64,000 bases of DNA from a virus: the IMG/VR virus record IMGVR_UViG_3300021168_000016, positions 1 to 64,000 of that record; one strand, 5' to 3'. The notes below the pieces were generated by a model. The model saw only the letters and a program-made list of their open reading frames with translations, searched no databases and was not told the origin of the DNA. How positions within the stretch are numbered: the stretch's first letter is position 1; each line of letters opens with the position of its first letter. The position numbers were made by a program, and so were the translations under genes. Below, in pieces: positions 1-8,936 of the stretch.

Positions 1-544
1 ACACACCAGTCTGCGATACTTGATTTGATTCAAAAGACTGATATACAGTAAAGCCAATTTCCACAGGCCAAGGAGTAGGATCAGCGAGCACACTCATTGC
101 TACCTGTGCACTAACTAATCCATGATATGCCCCTAAAGCAAACAACCGAGCATCAGCATCTTGTTCGGATGTAGGAACTGTAATTGTCCCAGCAATGTAT
201 GGAAATTTTGCTAGTTCACAGCAGCCATTAGCAACAAGCGTCCCGCAGAGTGTAACTCCATCAGAACCTGCATCCTGGGGGAAGGTTCCGTCAACGATTA
301 GTTCCTTTGAATATGTATAAGCAGGAGAGAAAACTACAGTCTTATTGCCGAGATACTTTCTATGAATCCATTCATTAGCAGAAGTTCCGGCATGCGCTGT
401 ACAGGAACCTTCAGCACCTTGGTCCTTAATTGGACCGCAGAACTCTCTTAGATCAACTGTTGGAGGCAGAACAGATGAAACCATACTCAACATACGATGA
501 GCAGGCAGTGGAAGCGGTTTCTTACGACCGTATTTTCGCATCAT
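1..544 (-). CDS. Papain-like (C1 family) cysteine peptidase, 3' end outside window
   Basis: Reading frame from an ATG at 544 (second ATG directly after it) down to base 1 with no stop, so the gene continues beyond the window. The Shine-Dalgarno sequence AAGGAG lies six bases upstream. Residues 39-52 read IKDQGAEGSCTAHA, the oxyanion Gln (Q42) and nucleophile Cys (C48) motif of C1A papain-fold peptidases. Residues near 98-106 (DAGSDGVTL) match the region before the active-site His in bacterial members; the His itself would be off-window. No signal peptide is visible. It is the last late gene seen, downstream of the holin-like and tail-tip genes, so a role in lysis, virion maturation or host-surface digestion is inferred. 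The fold assignment is fairly secure, the role is not. Confidence 0.8.
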   Translation of the reverse strand, partial: MMRKYGRKKPLPLPAHRMLSMVSSVLPPTVDLREFCGPIKDQGAEGSCTAHAGTSANEWIHRKYLGNKTVVFSPAYTYSKELIVDGTFPQDAGSDGVTLCGTLVANGCCELAKFPYIAGTITVPTSEQDADARLFALGAYHGLVSAQVAMSVLADPTPWPVEIGFTVYQSFESNQVSQTGV

Positions 545-671
545 AGTATTCTCCTTTTAGAACGAACTGTGCAACTTATCCCACGCTCTTATAGGCGGGC
601 GAGGGTTGAGGTCCCTATTCCCTTTTTATCTGACCTCATCCGGTGGAACCTGTTGCACAGACTTTTAAAAC
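545..671 (-). promoter_or_regulatory. Structured intergenic leader before the peptidase gene
   Basis: Between two minus-strand genes there is a perfect 9-bp inverted repeat (CTGTGCAAC at 567-575 with GTTGCACAG at 652-660). It encloses a 7-bp inverted repeat (TGAGGTC at 607-613 with GACCTCA at 632-638). The nested stems would form a two-level RNA structure ending about 20 bases before the peptidase ribosome-binding site. No T-run follows, so it is not a standard terminator. Function unknown. Confidence 0.45.
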
Positions 672-1337
672 TTACCAAGCCTTAACTTGGGTCAAAAGGT
701 TAGTGTTCAGTGTAGAAATCATCGGGTTATTACTTTTTACTTTCAAAGCATTCGATACTGCCACCTTGAACTGCTTTGGAGTAATCTTAGGGCTGCTGGC
801 TTTTACTGCCTTTATAGCAGCTTCCTTAGTTCCTCCAGCAGCAAGTACAGTGCTAGTCAACTGTGCAATCTGCTGAATAGAGGACAAGCAAGCGGAAAGG
901 ATTGCTCCCACCTCTCCTGAAATTGCAGGATCACTCACCTTGAATGCAGTAAGCAACCCCTCATATTTCTGATTCAGGACTTGAATTGCCGCTTGAAGCT
1001 GAAGAAGAATTCCAGGCTGTGCTGCAGCCGCAGCTGCTTGCCATTGCTGGAATAGTTGGAGTACTGGGCCCTGAGCTGCGTTGACCAACCCAGCAGCTGC
1101 TGTAGCTGCTAAACAAATAGCAGCATCGATACAGACAAGAGGAAGCGCTATGTTCACAGCCAAAGGAATGTAACCTAGAATCTTTACTCCATCAGCAAGT
1201 ACGTTGCTCCAAGAGCAAGCTGCTGTAAACGATGCAGCGATAAGAATTGGTACGAGAAGAAAAGAGGTGAAAGTCTTTTTCTTCTCAGTTATCTCAATGC
1301 CAAGATTGAGATTTTGTAACGTGATTGCACTAGTCAT
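672..1337 (-). CDS. Membrane-associated hypothetical protein
   Basis: 221 residues. A hydrophobic segment at about residues 24-45 ends at a Cys in a lipoprotein-like context (FTAAC), but the lipobox is imperfect. A second hydrophobic Ala/Leu/Val-rich stretch lies at about 53-85, and an Ala/Gln-rich helical region at 90-170. Lys-rich C-terminus. The ATG overlaps the stop of the upstream gene (ATGA) and has AAGGAG upstream. Adjacent to a holin-like gene and a peptidase, so a lysis or membrane-linked job is possible. I do not recognise the family. Confidence 0.7.
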   Translation of the reverse strand: MTSAITLQNLNLGIEITEKKKTFTSFLLVPILIAASFTAACSWSNVLADGVKILGYIPLAVNIALPLVCIDAAICLAATAAAGLVNAAQGPVLQLFQQWQAAAAAAQPGILLQLQAAIQVLNQKYEGLLTAFKVSDPAISGEVGAILSACLSSIQQIAQLTSTVLAAGGTKEAAIKAVKASSPKITPKQFKVAVSNALKVKSNNPMISTLNTNLLTQVKAW

Positions 1338-1621
1338 ATTGTTGATTCTCCTTGTGTAGATGTTTCATCACATACTACAGGTGGCTTGATTTCTTTCTTC
1401 ATCGGTATTGCTACTGTAGCAACATTCGTCTGCATCCACCGTTTCCAAGCACTCCATAAAGCCTTACCCATCGCGAAAAATACAGCTACCCACGCTGCCT
1501 TTGTTAGCGGTAATCCGCCCGACCATGAAGTACAGAAGCTAACAATAGCTGCTTCTGTAGCTTCTACGAAGCTGTGAAAGTAGGCATTCGTGTTGTAATA
1601 ATTGACGATCTTTTTCCACAT
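1334..1621 (-). CDS. Putative holin-like small membrane protein
   Basis: 95 residues. A hydrophobic stretch at residues 18-55 (EAAIVSFCTSW...AAWVAVFFAMGKALW) could form one or two membrane spans, followed by a basic, hydrophilic tail. Size, topology and position after the tail-tip genes and before the peptidase fit a holin or a membrane-anchored lysis accessory protein. GAGGATCTCTAG precedes the ATG. No family-specific motif is visible, so the holin call is positional inference. Confidence 0.55.
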   Translation of the reverse strand: MWKKIVNYYNTNAYFHSFVEATEAAIVSFCTSWSGGLPLTKAAWVAVFFAMGKALWSAWKRWMQTNVATVAIPMKKEIKPPVVCDETSTQGESTI

Positions 1622-1657
1622 CTAGAGATCCTCTGTATAGATATACCGTAAGTACGA

Positions 1658-4600
1658 TTACGCTTCCATATTAACTGCTGGAAGACTTCCCAAACCATTT
1701 TGTGTAAGACCACCCATAGTAGATGGCAGTGAACCACCCGACATTGGGTTTGTTGCAAATCCTGTACGAGCCTGTCCGGAAGAGTTCCATGCAGTATAAG
1801 ATGTCGCTGGTGCTGTATAACCGCCTTCTGTTTCTGCCAAAGTTGCTACACTACCTCCAATAGCTCCCCAATACAATCCAGGGGGTAATGTTACCGGTGT
1901 GATAGTCGTAGAAAGTGTAGTATTACTATTAGTGATGGGAATGTTAGCCCATTGAAATAGCAAGTGGCCAGTGATATCATACATGCCGTATGCTGCTACA
2001 TCTCCGGCGTGGCCTGTACCCGCATTAACACGAAGATTCATCTTAGAAACCGAAATTGCGTAAGGAAGCCGCATCATCCAAACTCCGACCAGATTAGCAG
2101 TACCATATGTCATTCTTCCAAGTTGTGTTGACCAAACGTAATTGGTCCCATCTCCACTCATCCACCAGTTGGGTGATACTGAGAAACTAGCAGTGGTCCT
2201 GGCGTCTGCTAAAATCTGCCAGTTGGATATTCCATCTGAAATAAGAATTACAGAATCGCCTGCACTGGAAAGAGTCAAAGTAGAAAGACTTTGAATTGTA
2301 TCTCCAGAAAATGGAGTAATAGCTACAGTGTGTGCATCAACCGATTTCTTTGTAACGCCAATAGCAGTATTCTGATTTAGTGACGCTTTTGGAAAGCTAA
2401 CTGTGATATTACCTGAAGTTGTATCACAAATCAAATCATCCCAAGGGAGGGCAGTAATGTTTGCATTAACATTTATAACAAATAGATTAACTACACTCCC
2501 TGAGCCACGACCATCCGCGATGATAGAAGTCCATTGGGGAACTCCTCCGGCAACTGTTGTCCCCATAAGAGCGTAACCATAAGGAATATTCTGAACGCCG
2601 AATGATCCATGAACAGCTGAAAGAGCACTCTCAATATGCGGTACTGCGAAGTTTGGAGTTCCTTGTAATATCGCTCCTGTAGTTTGATCAAATGCCCCGG
2701 GAGCTAGACCGCCTATCCCCACTAAGACTGGAGTTACCTGTGAAAGTGTTTGAAGCTGGTTACCGTAAGCATTAAAGCTTAAGAACTTGAAGTAGAGTGT
2801 TCCTCCTTTAAACGTTGGATCAACTGTATATATGAAAGAGGCTTGGTCTAATCTAGCAAATGCAGCTCCCAGTGGATGATCAAATGGATATGTTCCGTAT
2901 ACACCTCTTCGAAGACTTGTAAGATTATACGTATTTAAACCAGTTAAAGTTGCTGTCTCGTATGAAACCAGTTCTAATGCGTATGTCCCTCCTCCGTAGA
3001 CTGTCATTCTAAAGTTGTCTGTAAAGATAGTATCGCCAAGTACCCCATTTATCTGTACCATGATACCAAACCCATTCGGGCCTTGACTATTGATTTGGTC
3101 TACAGTAAAACTAGGGATCCCCCACATATCGACAGAGGTTCCAAAGGAGACTTGAGCAGCGGGACCAACTGTTGATAAGAAGGATGCAGATCTCGGATTC
3201 CCAATTCGCTGCCCATTATAAAGTAACTGTACTGTAGCAGTAGCGGGAGAACTAACTTGAGCAGCCGCTATTGTAACTGAAATCCCAGTTGTGATAAAAC
3301 CGAACGGTAGTTGAAATCCGAAGTCTGTCCCTTGTATCCAGTTGGTAGTAGTTGTGTTAGTTAAAATAGCAGATGCAAATAATGAAGAAGAATTTACATA
3401 CTGTGTATTAAGCCACTGCGCTCCACTGCCAGCTGCTTGCCAGAATACTGTAAGTTTTACATTCTTGACAAAGATATCAGCTATGTTTGAACTTGAAACT
3501 GTTCCTCCATCTACAGCCTGCATTGCAATACCGAACGTCGGGTCATTTACAATAGCGGGAAGAAGGGATCCTGAAAATATACTCCAACCACTTAGATCTG
3601 TTGAACTTCCCAGAGTCAAAGTTGTAGCAGTACCTGGCATGGGACTAGCAAAGGTTGGGCCACCTGCATAAATACCGCCCCGATAAGCTAACATGAAATT
3701 TAGTCCGGGAGCCGTAGGTTGGAAAGTATCAGTTGCAAAGGCTGTAGCTGTAACCTGTAATCCTAAAATTGGACCAGCTCCATTTGGAATATTAAATCCC
3801 ATCGCAGTAGTAAAGAGAAAATCTGATCCAACTAATCCAGTTGAATTTATAAGATGAGATTGAGAAAATGTTGAAGAACCGAGTACACTGCTTACATTTG
3901 TCCAAGCACCGGTTGATCCAAAGGATGCTACATCAGCTGCAACCGTACCGAGAAACGGTCCTTGCGTCCCAGGAGATCCTGTAGTTGTGGATATGCCAAC
4001 ATTTGCTCCAGTCTGCGCCGTACTTGTTGTAGACGATGGGAGTGAAGCTGAAGGAGAAACAATTCCCGATAATGTTACAAACGCATCTCTATCAGCTGCT
4101 GTTACAGTCTGTAGTGTGGCTCCTGATTGTTGCATGTTAACTGATAATGTATCTGTATTATCAGGATCAGCGTGGGGAGGTAAATCAGCAGTTGTAACAC
4201 CAATACGTCCTGGAGTATCAATTTGATCGTAGAAGGTATAGTCTACTCCATTGAAGGAAACGTAAACCTGGGCTCCTCCCCAATTGCTTTGAGATCCATT
4301 TGCAAAGATATAAATCTTGCCACCTGAGAATTGAGCGGCTCGATTCGGTACTTCAAAGATTAAAGCTGTTGTAGGACCAGGATCTTCCTGAGGTCCATCA
4401 TTCGTATTACTTGGAAGCTGGGCTTGAGCATTGTAAAGAAGTGCTGCACCTACTGACCATGGAAAGTTTTCTGCTTCAATGTCGATCCCTTTTTGGGGAT
4501 CATCTACCATCTTAGTGATGCGACAAGGAGTCCGACCGAACAGCGTTCCCGCTGTTAGAAGTACCCCATCCGTGATAGTAATAATATCGCCAGGACTCAG

Positions 4601-6766
4601 GAAGGCTAAGTTAGATTTAAGTGTGAACTTATAGGTTGTATAGATCGCAGAATAACGCTGCAATCGCATATTTCCTGCAAACTGGGCAGCAGGAAGTGTA
4701 GTTACAAACCCATAATCTTGCGCTGTCTCTGACATTAATCCATATTGCTGGACAGCTGCTTCATCCTGAGTTTGATAAATATCTTGATTGTAATCGTTTG
4801 ATCGTACATCCCAACGAACACCTACTCTATTCCATCTGTTCTGCCAAGGTGTTTGCTCGATAGTAATTGGATCTTTATTAGGATCTACGACGAAATCATT
4901 ATCATCGAGATCAATAATTGGCTGGGTTGGGGGAGAATAAACAGCCCCATGTCCGATAGATGTAGTATCGGATAAGGGAATGAACTTTAGCATTCCTTCA
5001 TCAAATGATATATATGCTTGTCCAGCTTCACACCACTTAGATATCACATTCATTAGAGATGATTGTGAATCAAGTATGTCTGAAATAAAGAAGCTATTGG
5101 ACGACCACATTGCTCTAACGCAGGAAGATATAGGGGGAGAAGTAGGAGTATAAACAGCAGAACTTGTCTGTCCTACCCAAGTTCCGGTACCATTAGCAGG
5201 TCCTGTAATCTGATTTGTCAGTAGAGAGTTGGTACCAGTAACAGTACCAACCATGAGAGCTATAGCTCCTGATGTTGTTTGCTTTACAACCTCTCCGGAT
5301 GTAAAGGTCCCACTTGTAACATTTCCTGTTATTGTATAGTTGCCTAAGAGAGAACTTCCGATGTTGAGAATTGGGAAGTTCAGTTTATAAATCGGGGCAA
5401 CTAGTAAACCGTATATAGCATCCGCTGGATTAGCATCAGGGATGCCTTTCCCAAAAGAATATGGTCCGAGGATTTCGAAGTTGTACTGCGGTAAGACTGG
5501 AGAGTAACCAAGATACAATCCAGAACTTGCTACATATGCTAGTTCACTGTAACCTAGAGCAGCGGAAGGAAAGCCGCTAGTGAGATATGACCAAACAGGT
5601 TGTCCTAACCCGCCCCCAAAGAATGTTAGGTTGATGGTGCCTGAAGTATTGTTGTCAACATTGGGGTCTGCATAGATATAGGAAATTACAACGCCTGCTC
5701 CCTGATCTCCAACAGAGAATGTGTAATGCCCATTGTTGGGATTATACTGTCCGGTTGAAGGAGTACCTGAGGTAGCTGTTAACGCAATTCCTGATGGATA
5801 ATAACTAACACCGTTATCAAATCTGTAAGAAGCTGCATATTGAACTGTAATTACAAAAGGAGTTACAGGAACAACATCTAATTCATCTTCTTGAATATGA
5901 TAACGATATGCTGTATAATTTACTACAATTGTAGAGCCAGTCTGTGCGGCATTAAATACGTAGACAGGAACACTTCCGATTATCAACGCAGTCATTATAG
6001 CTGTATCAGCTATACCGTTCGGATTGTTCAAAGTCAGTGTTGCTGCTGTAGAGGCAGTACATGTAAACTGACCGTTGTTCGCTGGAAAGTTAGAACCTTT
6101 TGTTACGAATACATAATTAGCATACGCGTTAGAAGCTCCTCCTGTAATCGTACCTGTATATACAGTACTCCCAGCAGAAGCATTTGCTACAGATGTAATA
6201 GAAAGAGCACTCTGTCCGCCAGTACCGCCAGTACCCCCTCCCCCTACAGGTCGAGCGTTAATTGTATACTGTCCAGGTGCAGGAGATGGATTTGTAGTGT
6301 ATACGAGCGGGATATAATGGCTACCTGTACGAGTAGTACTCCCGGGAGAACCGTAATCATTAGTGGTTACAGAGTAAGATGTATTGATTCCTACGCCTAA
6401 ATCTTGTTTGAATGCGAACTGATTTAATGGTGTATAGGTTGTACCGGATACTACTGTCGTCTCTGAGAATGTATCCATCGCGTAACGACCGATGGAATCC
6501 CACACAGCTAAGAAATTAACGCAATTACCCAGACATACACTACCGATTACACTTGCTGAATAAACGTATTGAACGCCGCCTTTAGCTAGACCACTGCCTC
6601 CCTGCTGCTTAGCTTGCTTGGATGAGAATGCACCATACCACAACAGTCGCCAAGATAAACGCTGTTGTCCTATAACAATCGGAATAGTAGTTCCTAGTAT
6701 CGATTGGGCTACTCTTAGACCATTAAATCTCGTGACTGGATTACTTGTGTTTCCTTCTAAGCCCAC
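1658..6766 (-). CDS. Tail-tip / host-specificity protein (Phage-tail_3, GTA gp15-like)
   Basis: 1702 residues. The N-terminal segment (residues 10-120, with VAQSILGTTIPIVIGQQRLSW and a region around the assembly-hub fold) and the central segment around residues 560-740 resemble Phage-tail_3/gpJ-type tail hub proteins. Beta-rich, Gly/Thr/Ser-rich repeats separate them. A long beta-structured C-terminus (about 1400-1702) probably forms the receptor-contacting part. It starts 2 bases after the NlpC/P60 gene. The order DUF2460, DUF2163, NlpC/P60, this protein is the classical tail-tip cassette of GTA-like siphoviruses. Expected in the virion baseplate, binding host and capping the tail tube. The hub assignment is strong; the receptor is unknown. 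Confidence 0.88.
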   Translation of the reverse strand: MGLEGNTSNPVTRFNGLRVAQSILGTTIPIVIGQQRLSWRLLWYGAFSSKQAKQQGGSGLAKGGVQYVYSASVIGSVCLGNCVNFLAVWDSIGRYAMDTFSETTVVSGTTYTPLNQFAFKQDLGVGINTSYSVTTNDYGSPGSTTRTGSHYIPLVYTTNPSPAPGQYTINARPVGGGGTGGTGGQSALSITSVANASAGSTVYTGTITGGASNAYANYVFVTKGSNFPANNGQFTCTASTAATLTLNNPNGIADTAIMTALIIGSVPVYVFNAAQTGSTIVVNYTAYRYHIQEDELDVVPVTPFVITVQYAASYRFDNGVSYYPSGIALTATSGTPSTGQYNPNNGHYTFSVGDQGAGVVISYIYADPNVDNNTSGTINLTFFGGGLGQPVWSYLTSGFPSAALGYSELAYVASSGLYLGYSPVLPQYNFEILGPYSFGKGIPDANPADAIYGLLVAPIYKLNFPILNIGSSLLGNYTITGNVTSGTFTSGEVVKQTTSGAIALMVGTVTGTNSLLTNQITGPANGTGTWVGQTSSAVYTPTSPPISSCVRAMWSSNSFFISDILDSQSSLMNVISKWCEAGQAYISFDEGMLKFIPLSDTTSIGHGAVYSPPTQPIIDLDDNDFVVDPNKDPITIEQTPWQNRWNRVGVRWDVRSNDYNQDIYQTQDEAAVQQYGLMSETAQDYGFVTTLPAAQFAGNMRLQRYSAIYTTYKFTLKSNLAFLSPGDIITITDGVLLTAGTLFGRTPCRITKMVDDPQKGIDIEAENFPWSVGAALLYNAQAQLPSNTNDGPQEDPGPTTALIFEVPNRAAQFSGGKIYIFANGSQSNWGGAQVYVSFNGVDYTFYDQIDTPGRIGVTTADLPPHADPDNTDTLSVNMQQSGATLQTVTAADRDAFVTLSGIVSPSASLPSSTTSTAQTGANVGISTTTGSPGTQGPFLGTVAADVASFGSTGAWTNVSSVLGSSTFSQSHLINSTGLVGSDFLFTTAMGFNIPNGAGPILGLQVTATAFATDTFQPTAPGLNFMLAYRGGIYAGGPTFASPMPGTATTLTLGSSTDLSGWSIFSGSLLPAIVNDPTFGIAMQAVDGGTVSSSNIADIFVKNVKLTVFWQAAGSGAQWLNTQYVNSSSLFASAILTNTTTTNWIQGTDFGFQLPFGFITTGISVTIAAAQVSSPATATVQLLYNGQRIGNPRSASFLSTVGPAAQVSFGTSVDMWGIPSFTVDQINSQGPNGFGIMVQINGVLGDTIFTDNFRMTVYGGGTYALELVSYETATLTGLNTYNLTSLRRGVYGTYPFDHPLGAAFARLDQASFIYTVDPTFKGGTLYFKFLSFNAYGNQLQTLSQVTPVLVGIGGLAPGAFDQTTGAILQGTPNFAVPHIESALSAVHGSFGVQNIPYGYALMGTTVAGGVPQWTSIIADGRGSGSVVNLFVINVNANITALPWDDLICDTTSGNITVSFPKASLNQNTAIGVTKKSVDAHTVAITPFSGDTIQSLSTLTLSSAGDSVILISDGISNWQILADARTTASFSVSPNWWMSGDGTNYVWSTQLGRMTYGTANLVGVWMMRLPYAISVSKMNLRVNAGTGHAGDVAAYGMYDITGHLLFQWANIPITNSNTTLSTTITPVTLPPGLYWGAIGGSVATLAETEGGYTAPATSYTAWNSSGQARTGFATNPMSGGSLPSTMGGLTQNGLGSLPAVNMEA

Positions 6767-6768
6767 AT

Positions 6769-7251
6769 CTACTCCTCATCCTTGTCGAATACAGAAAAGA
6801 ATCGACGTTGTCTTTTTACCAGGAATCCTTCGTTATCAGCATGGGAACCTACAACACCTAATTTAACAACTGGATGTAAAACATACTCAGGCCATTTGAT
6901 AATGATACCACCATGTGTCCAGGAGGCAGCTACTTTCCAGATGATAAAGTCTCCCGGTTGTACTTCATCTTCTGTTATTTCTCGCCTAGCAAATCGTAGG
7001 ACTATATCAAGGAATGTTGTATCTTCAAACTTCAGATGAAACTTATCTTTCTGTGATGGGCTGTTAAGCCACTGTTGGGGCGAATAATAAGGGACAGTAA
7101 AGTCTTTAGGGATACGTCCTACAGCTTGATAACATTTTAGTGGAAAAAAGGCACAGTCGACACCGGCATTCTTGATGCCTGCGTGATCGTGATAAGGTGT
7201 CCCGACCCAGCTAATAGCTTCTTTAACGATCTGTTCTCTGATTGAATTCAT
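6769..7251 (-). CDS. NlpC/P60-type peptidoglycan peptidase of the tail tip
   Basis: 160 residues, typical length for GTA gp14-like tail peptidases. Catalytic residues visible: Cys33 in VDCAFF, His113 in SWTHGGI and a third polar residue His126 in VLHP. The N-terminus (REQIVKEAISWVGTPY) is the standard start of the domain. Hydrolyses peptide bonds in the peptidoglycan stem to let the tail tip penetrate. The upstream 145 bases are noncoding and structured, and the Shine-Dalgarno AGGA lies within that structure. Phe in the usual Ser/Gly position after the Cys is a small deviation. Confidence 0.9.
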   Translation of the reverse strand: MNSIREQIVKEAISWVGTPYHDHAGIKNAGVDCAFFPLKCYQAVGRIPKDFTVPYYSPQQWLNSPSQKDKFHLKFEDTTFLDIVLRFARREITEDEVQPGDFIIWKVAASWTHGGIIIKWPEYVLHPVVKLGVVGSHADNEGFLVKRQRRFFSVFDKDEE

Positions 7252-7397
7252 AAAGTAGTCCTACTCGCCGCTAGTGCCATCTGGGTCTCTCGACTTAGGT
7301 AAGCAGTTTTCACTGGAGGCATCATTGCCACGTGCGCCGCCTTAAGGACTGGTTAGCGGTTCTTCCTGGCGGCGAGTTAACTTGTCTAAGTCCTTTG
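7252..7397 (-). promoter_or_regulatory. Structured leader with alternative pairings around the peptidase ribosome-binding site
   Basis: A noncoding gap inside an otherwise tightly packed tail operon. It holds a perfect 9-bp inverted repeat (7263-7271 with 7369-7377), a 7-bp one (7292-7298 with 7386-7392) arranged in pseudoknot order, and three copies of an AGGACT/AGTCCT segment (7257-7262, 7345-7350, 7389-7394). The copy at 7257-7262 is the ribosome-binding site of the NlpC/P60 gene. The middle copy can pair with either outer one, so two mutually exclusive folds are possible. Confidence 0.5.
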
Positions 7398-8936
7398 TTA
7401 TGAAGCAATTTCCGGGTTCGGGACGTACGGCTGTCCCCCGTAATGTATCTGGTTAGCATAAATGATAGTACAGGTACCTAAAGTTTTATCACAACCGGAA
7501 AACAATCTAAATGTATCACCCGCGGCAACTGCGAAAGGAAGAGGCTTAATCAGTTGTAGTTGGAACAGACCACTGGCTACAGCCTGCATCTTTATGGTTG
7601 CTTTAATACCTGTATTCTGTCCTGTCATTCCAAGAACGTAACCCTGAGGAAAAGATTGGTTAGCAGCACTCGTGCCTGCTACTAAACTTCCTAAGGAGGT
7701 GAAGCTAGCGGTCCCGTCTGTAGTAACAGCTCCTCGTGTTGTAGTATAAGCTGGCAGTGATCCTGCAGATGTTCCTTCTGTAGTACACATGTAAACAACA
7801 TTACTTATAACAATCAGATTACCATGGATGTAAGGTGTCCCATTCGTCCTTGCTGTCCCTATAAAGTTTAGATAAAGGGTCGTACTCGATGCATCAAGAG
7901 CGTAAGGAGTACTTCTAACGTTATTAATCTGTAGTGTACAGCCTGAATCACAGAAGGTATGTCTACATACTGATTGGATAAGATGAGGCGGAAAGGGACG
8001 ATTCAAGATATAAGTAAGATCGAATACTTCACAGACGACCTTAGATCGTCCTGTAGTCTTAACATTTCCAATCTGCCCAATCATTAACTGCATTGTACCC
8101 ATTGAGAAGCCGGAGCTAGGGAGGCTACCAAGAGGCCAGTATAGAGATTGGATAATTACTTTAGCTCCATTAAGCGCCCCTTGATTAACGACCTGCATCA
8201 GTGATGTAGTTGTTCCTGGGTAAACAACCGATTCTGGGATGTATGCATTTAACTCCATCGAACCAGCATTCATTGAGAATGAAGCCTCGTTAGAATAAGC
8301 ACCTCTCTCCCATGATCCATACTTCGATATGTAGTATGTAGGAGGTACGATATTCATTACCCAACTACCTGTATTGGTGATAGGATCATACGTATTGGTG
8401 TTCAACCCAAGTAGTAACTGCGTCGTTCCTAAGGGCGCTGGACCGATAGTAAGATTTGTTCCAATGTAGAACGGAGGAGAGATTACCCAACCTGAAGCAT
8501 TCGCGAACGCACCAATTAAACATCCTGCTGCAGGAATGGAGGATCCAATAACATAGTGCCCTGGATAGGTATTATCTGGTGTAAGAAAGGCTCCGGTTGG
8601 ATCATAGATATCAGGACCTACGTTTGTAATTGTACCAGATGCGTAGGATAATGTAATCACCTGTCCTTGCGTCATCGTTACAGAAGTGGGACCAGTTCCA
8701 GTTGCACCTGAGGGAGTAAAGGGATAGGTAGGATCTGTACGACTCCATGGATAAGAAGTTGCAGCGACTGTAACTGTTGCACCTAAACCTGTAGGATATG
8801 TAATCTGTGTTACGTTCGTTCCGTCAAGGACATTCATAACCTGTCCGTTTGGTAGGACGATTGAAATAAGATAAGCCCTCGAGAACGTTGTGTTTCCAAG
8901 AAGAAACGTTGTAAGAGATGAGCTAATTGTCTTCAT
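7398..8936 (-). CDS. Tail-tip protein, DUF2163 / BR0599-like
   Basis: 512 residues. The N-terminus (TISSSLTTFLLGNTTFSRAY) and a C-terminal Cys-rich segment near residues 315-340 (PPHLIQSVCRHTFCDSGC) match the DUF2163 N-terminal plus BR0599 C-terminal arrangement of GTA gp13-like proteins. A beta-rich insertion of roughly 130 residues lies near 60-190, making it longer than the usual 280-300 residues. It overlaps the neighbouring DUF2460 gene by one base. Expected to link tail tube distal protein and hub. Confidence 0.85.
   Translation of the reverse strand: MKTISSSLTTFLLGNTTFSRAYLISIVLPNGQVMNVLDGTNVTQITYPTGLGATVTVAATSYPWSRTDPTYPFTPSGATGTGPTSVTMTQGQVITLSYASGTITNVGPDIYDPTGAFLTPDNTYPGHYVIGSSIPAAGCLIGAFANASGWVISPPFYIGTNLTIGPAPLGTTQLLLGLNTNTYDPITNTGSWVMNIVPPTYYISKYGSWERGAYSNEASFSMNAGSMELNAYIPESVVYPGTTTSLMQVVNQGALNGAKVIIQSLYWPLGSLPSSGFSMGTMQLMIGQIGNVKTTGRSKVVCEVFDLTYILNRPFPPHLIQSVCRHTFCDSGCTLQINNVRSTPYALDASSTTLYLNFIGTARTNGTPYIHGNLIVISNVVYMCTTEGTSAGSLPAYTTTRGAVTTDGTASFTSLGSLVAGTSAANQSFPQGYVLGMTGQNTGIKATIKMQAVASGLFQLQLIKPLPFAVAAGDTFRLFSGCDKTLGTCTIIYANQIHYGGQPYVPNPEIAS

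Noticed and set aside
5891-6400. 169-residue frame opposite the tail-tip gene
   Set aside because: Cys/Ser/Arg-rich shadow of a well-supported long gene; no ribosome site.
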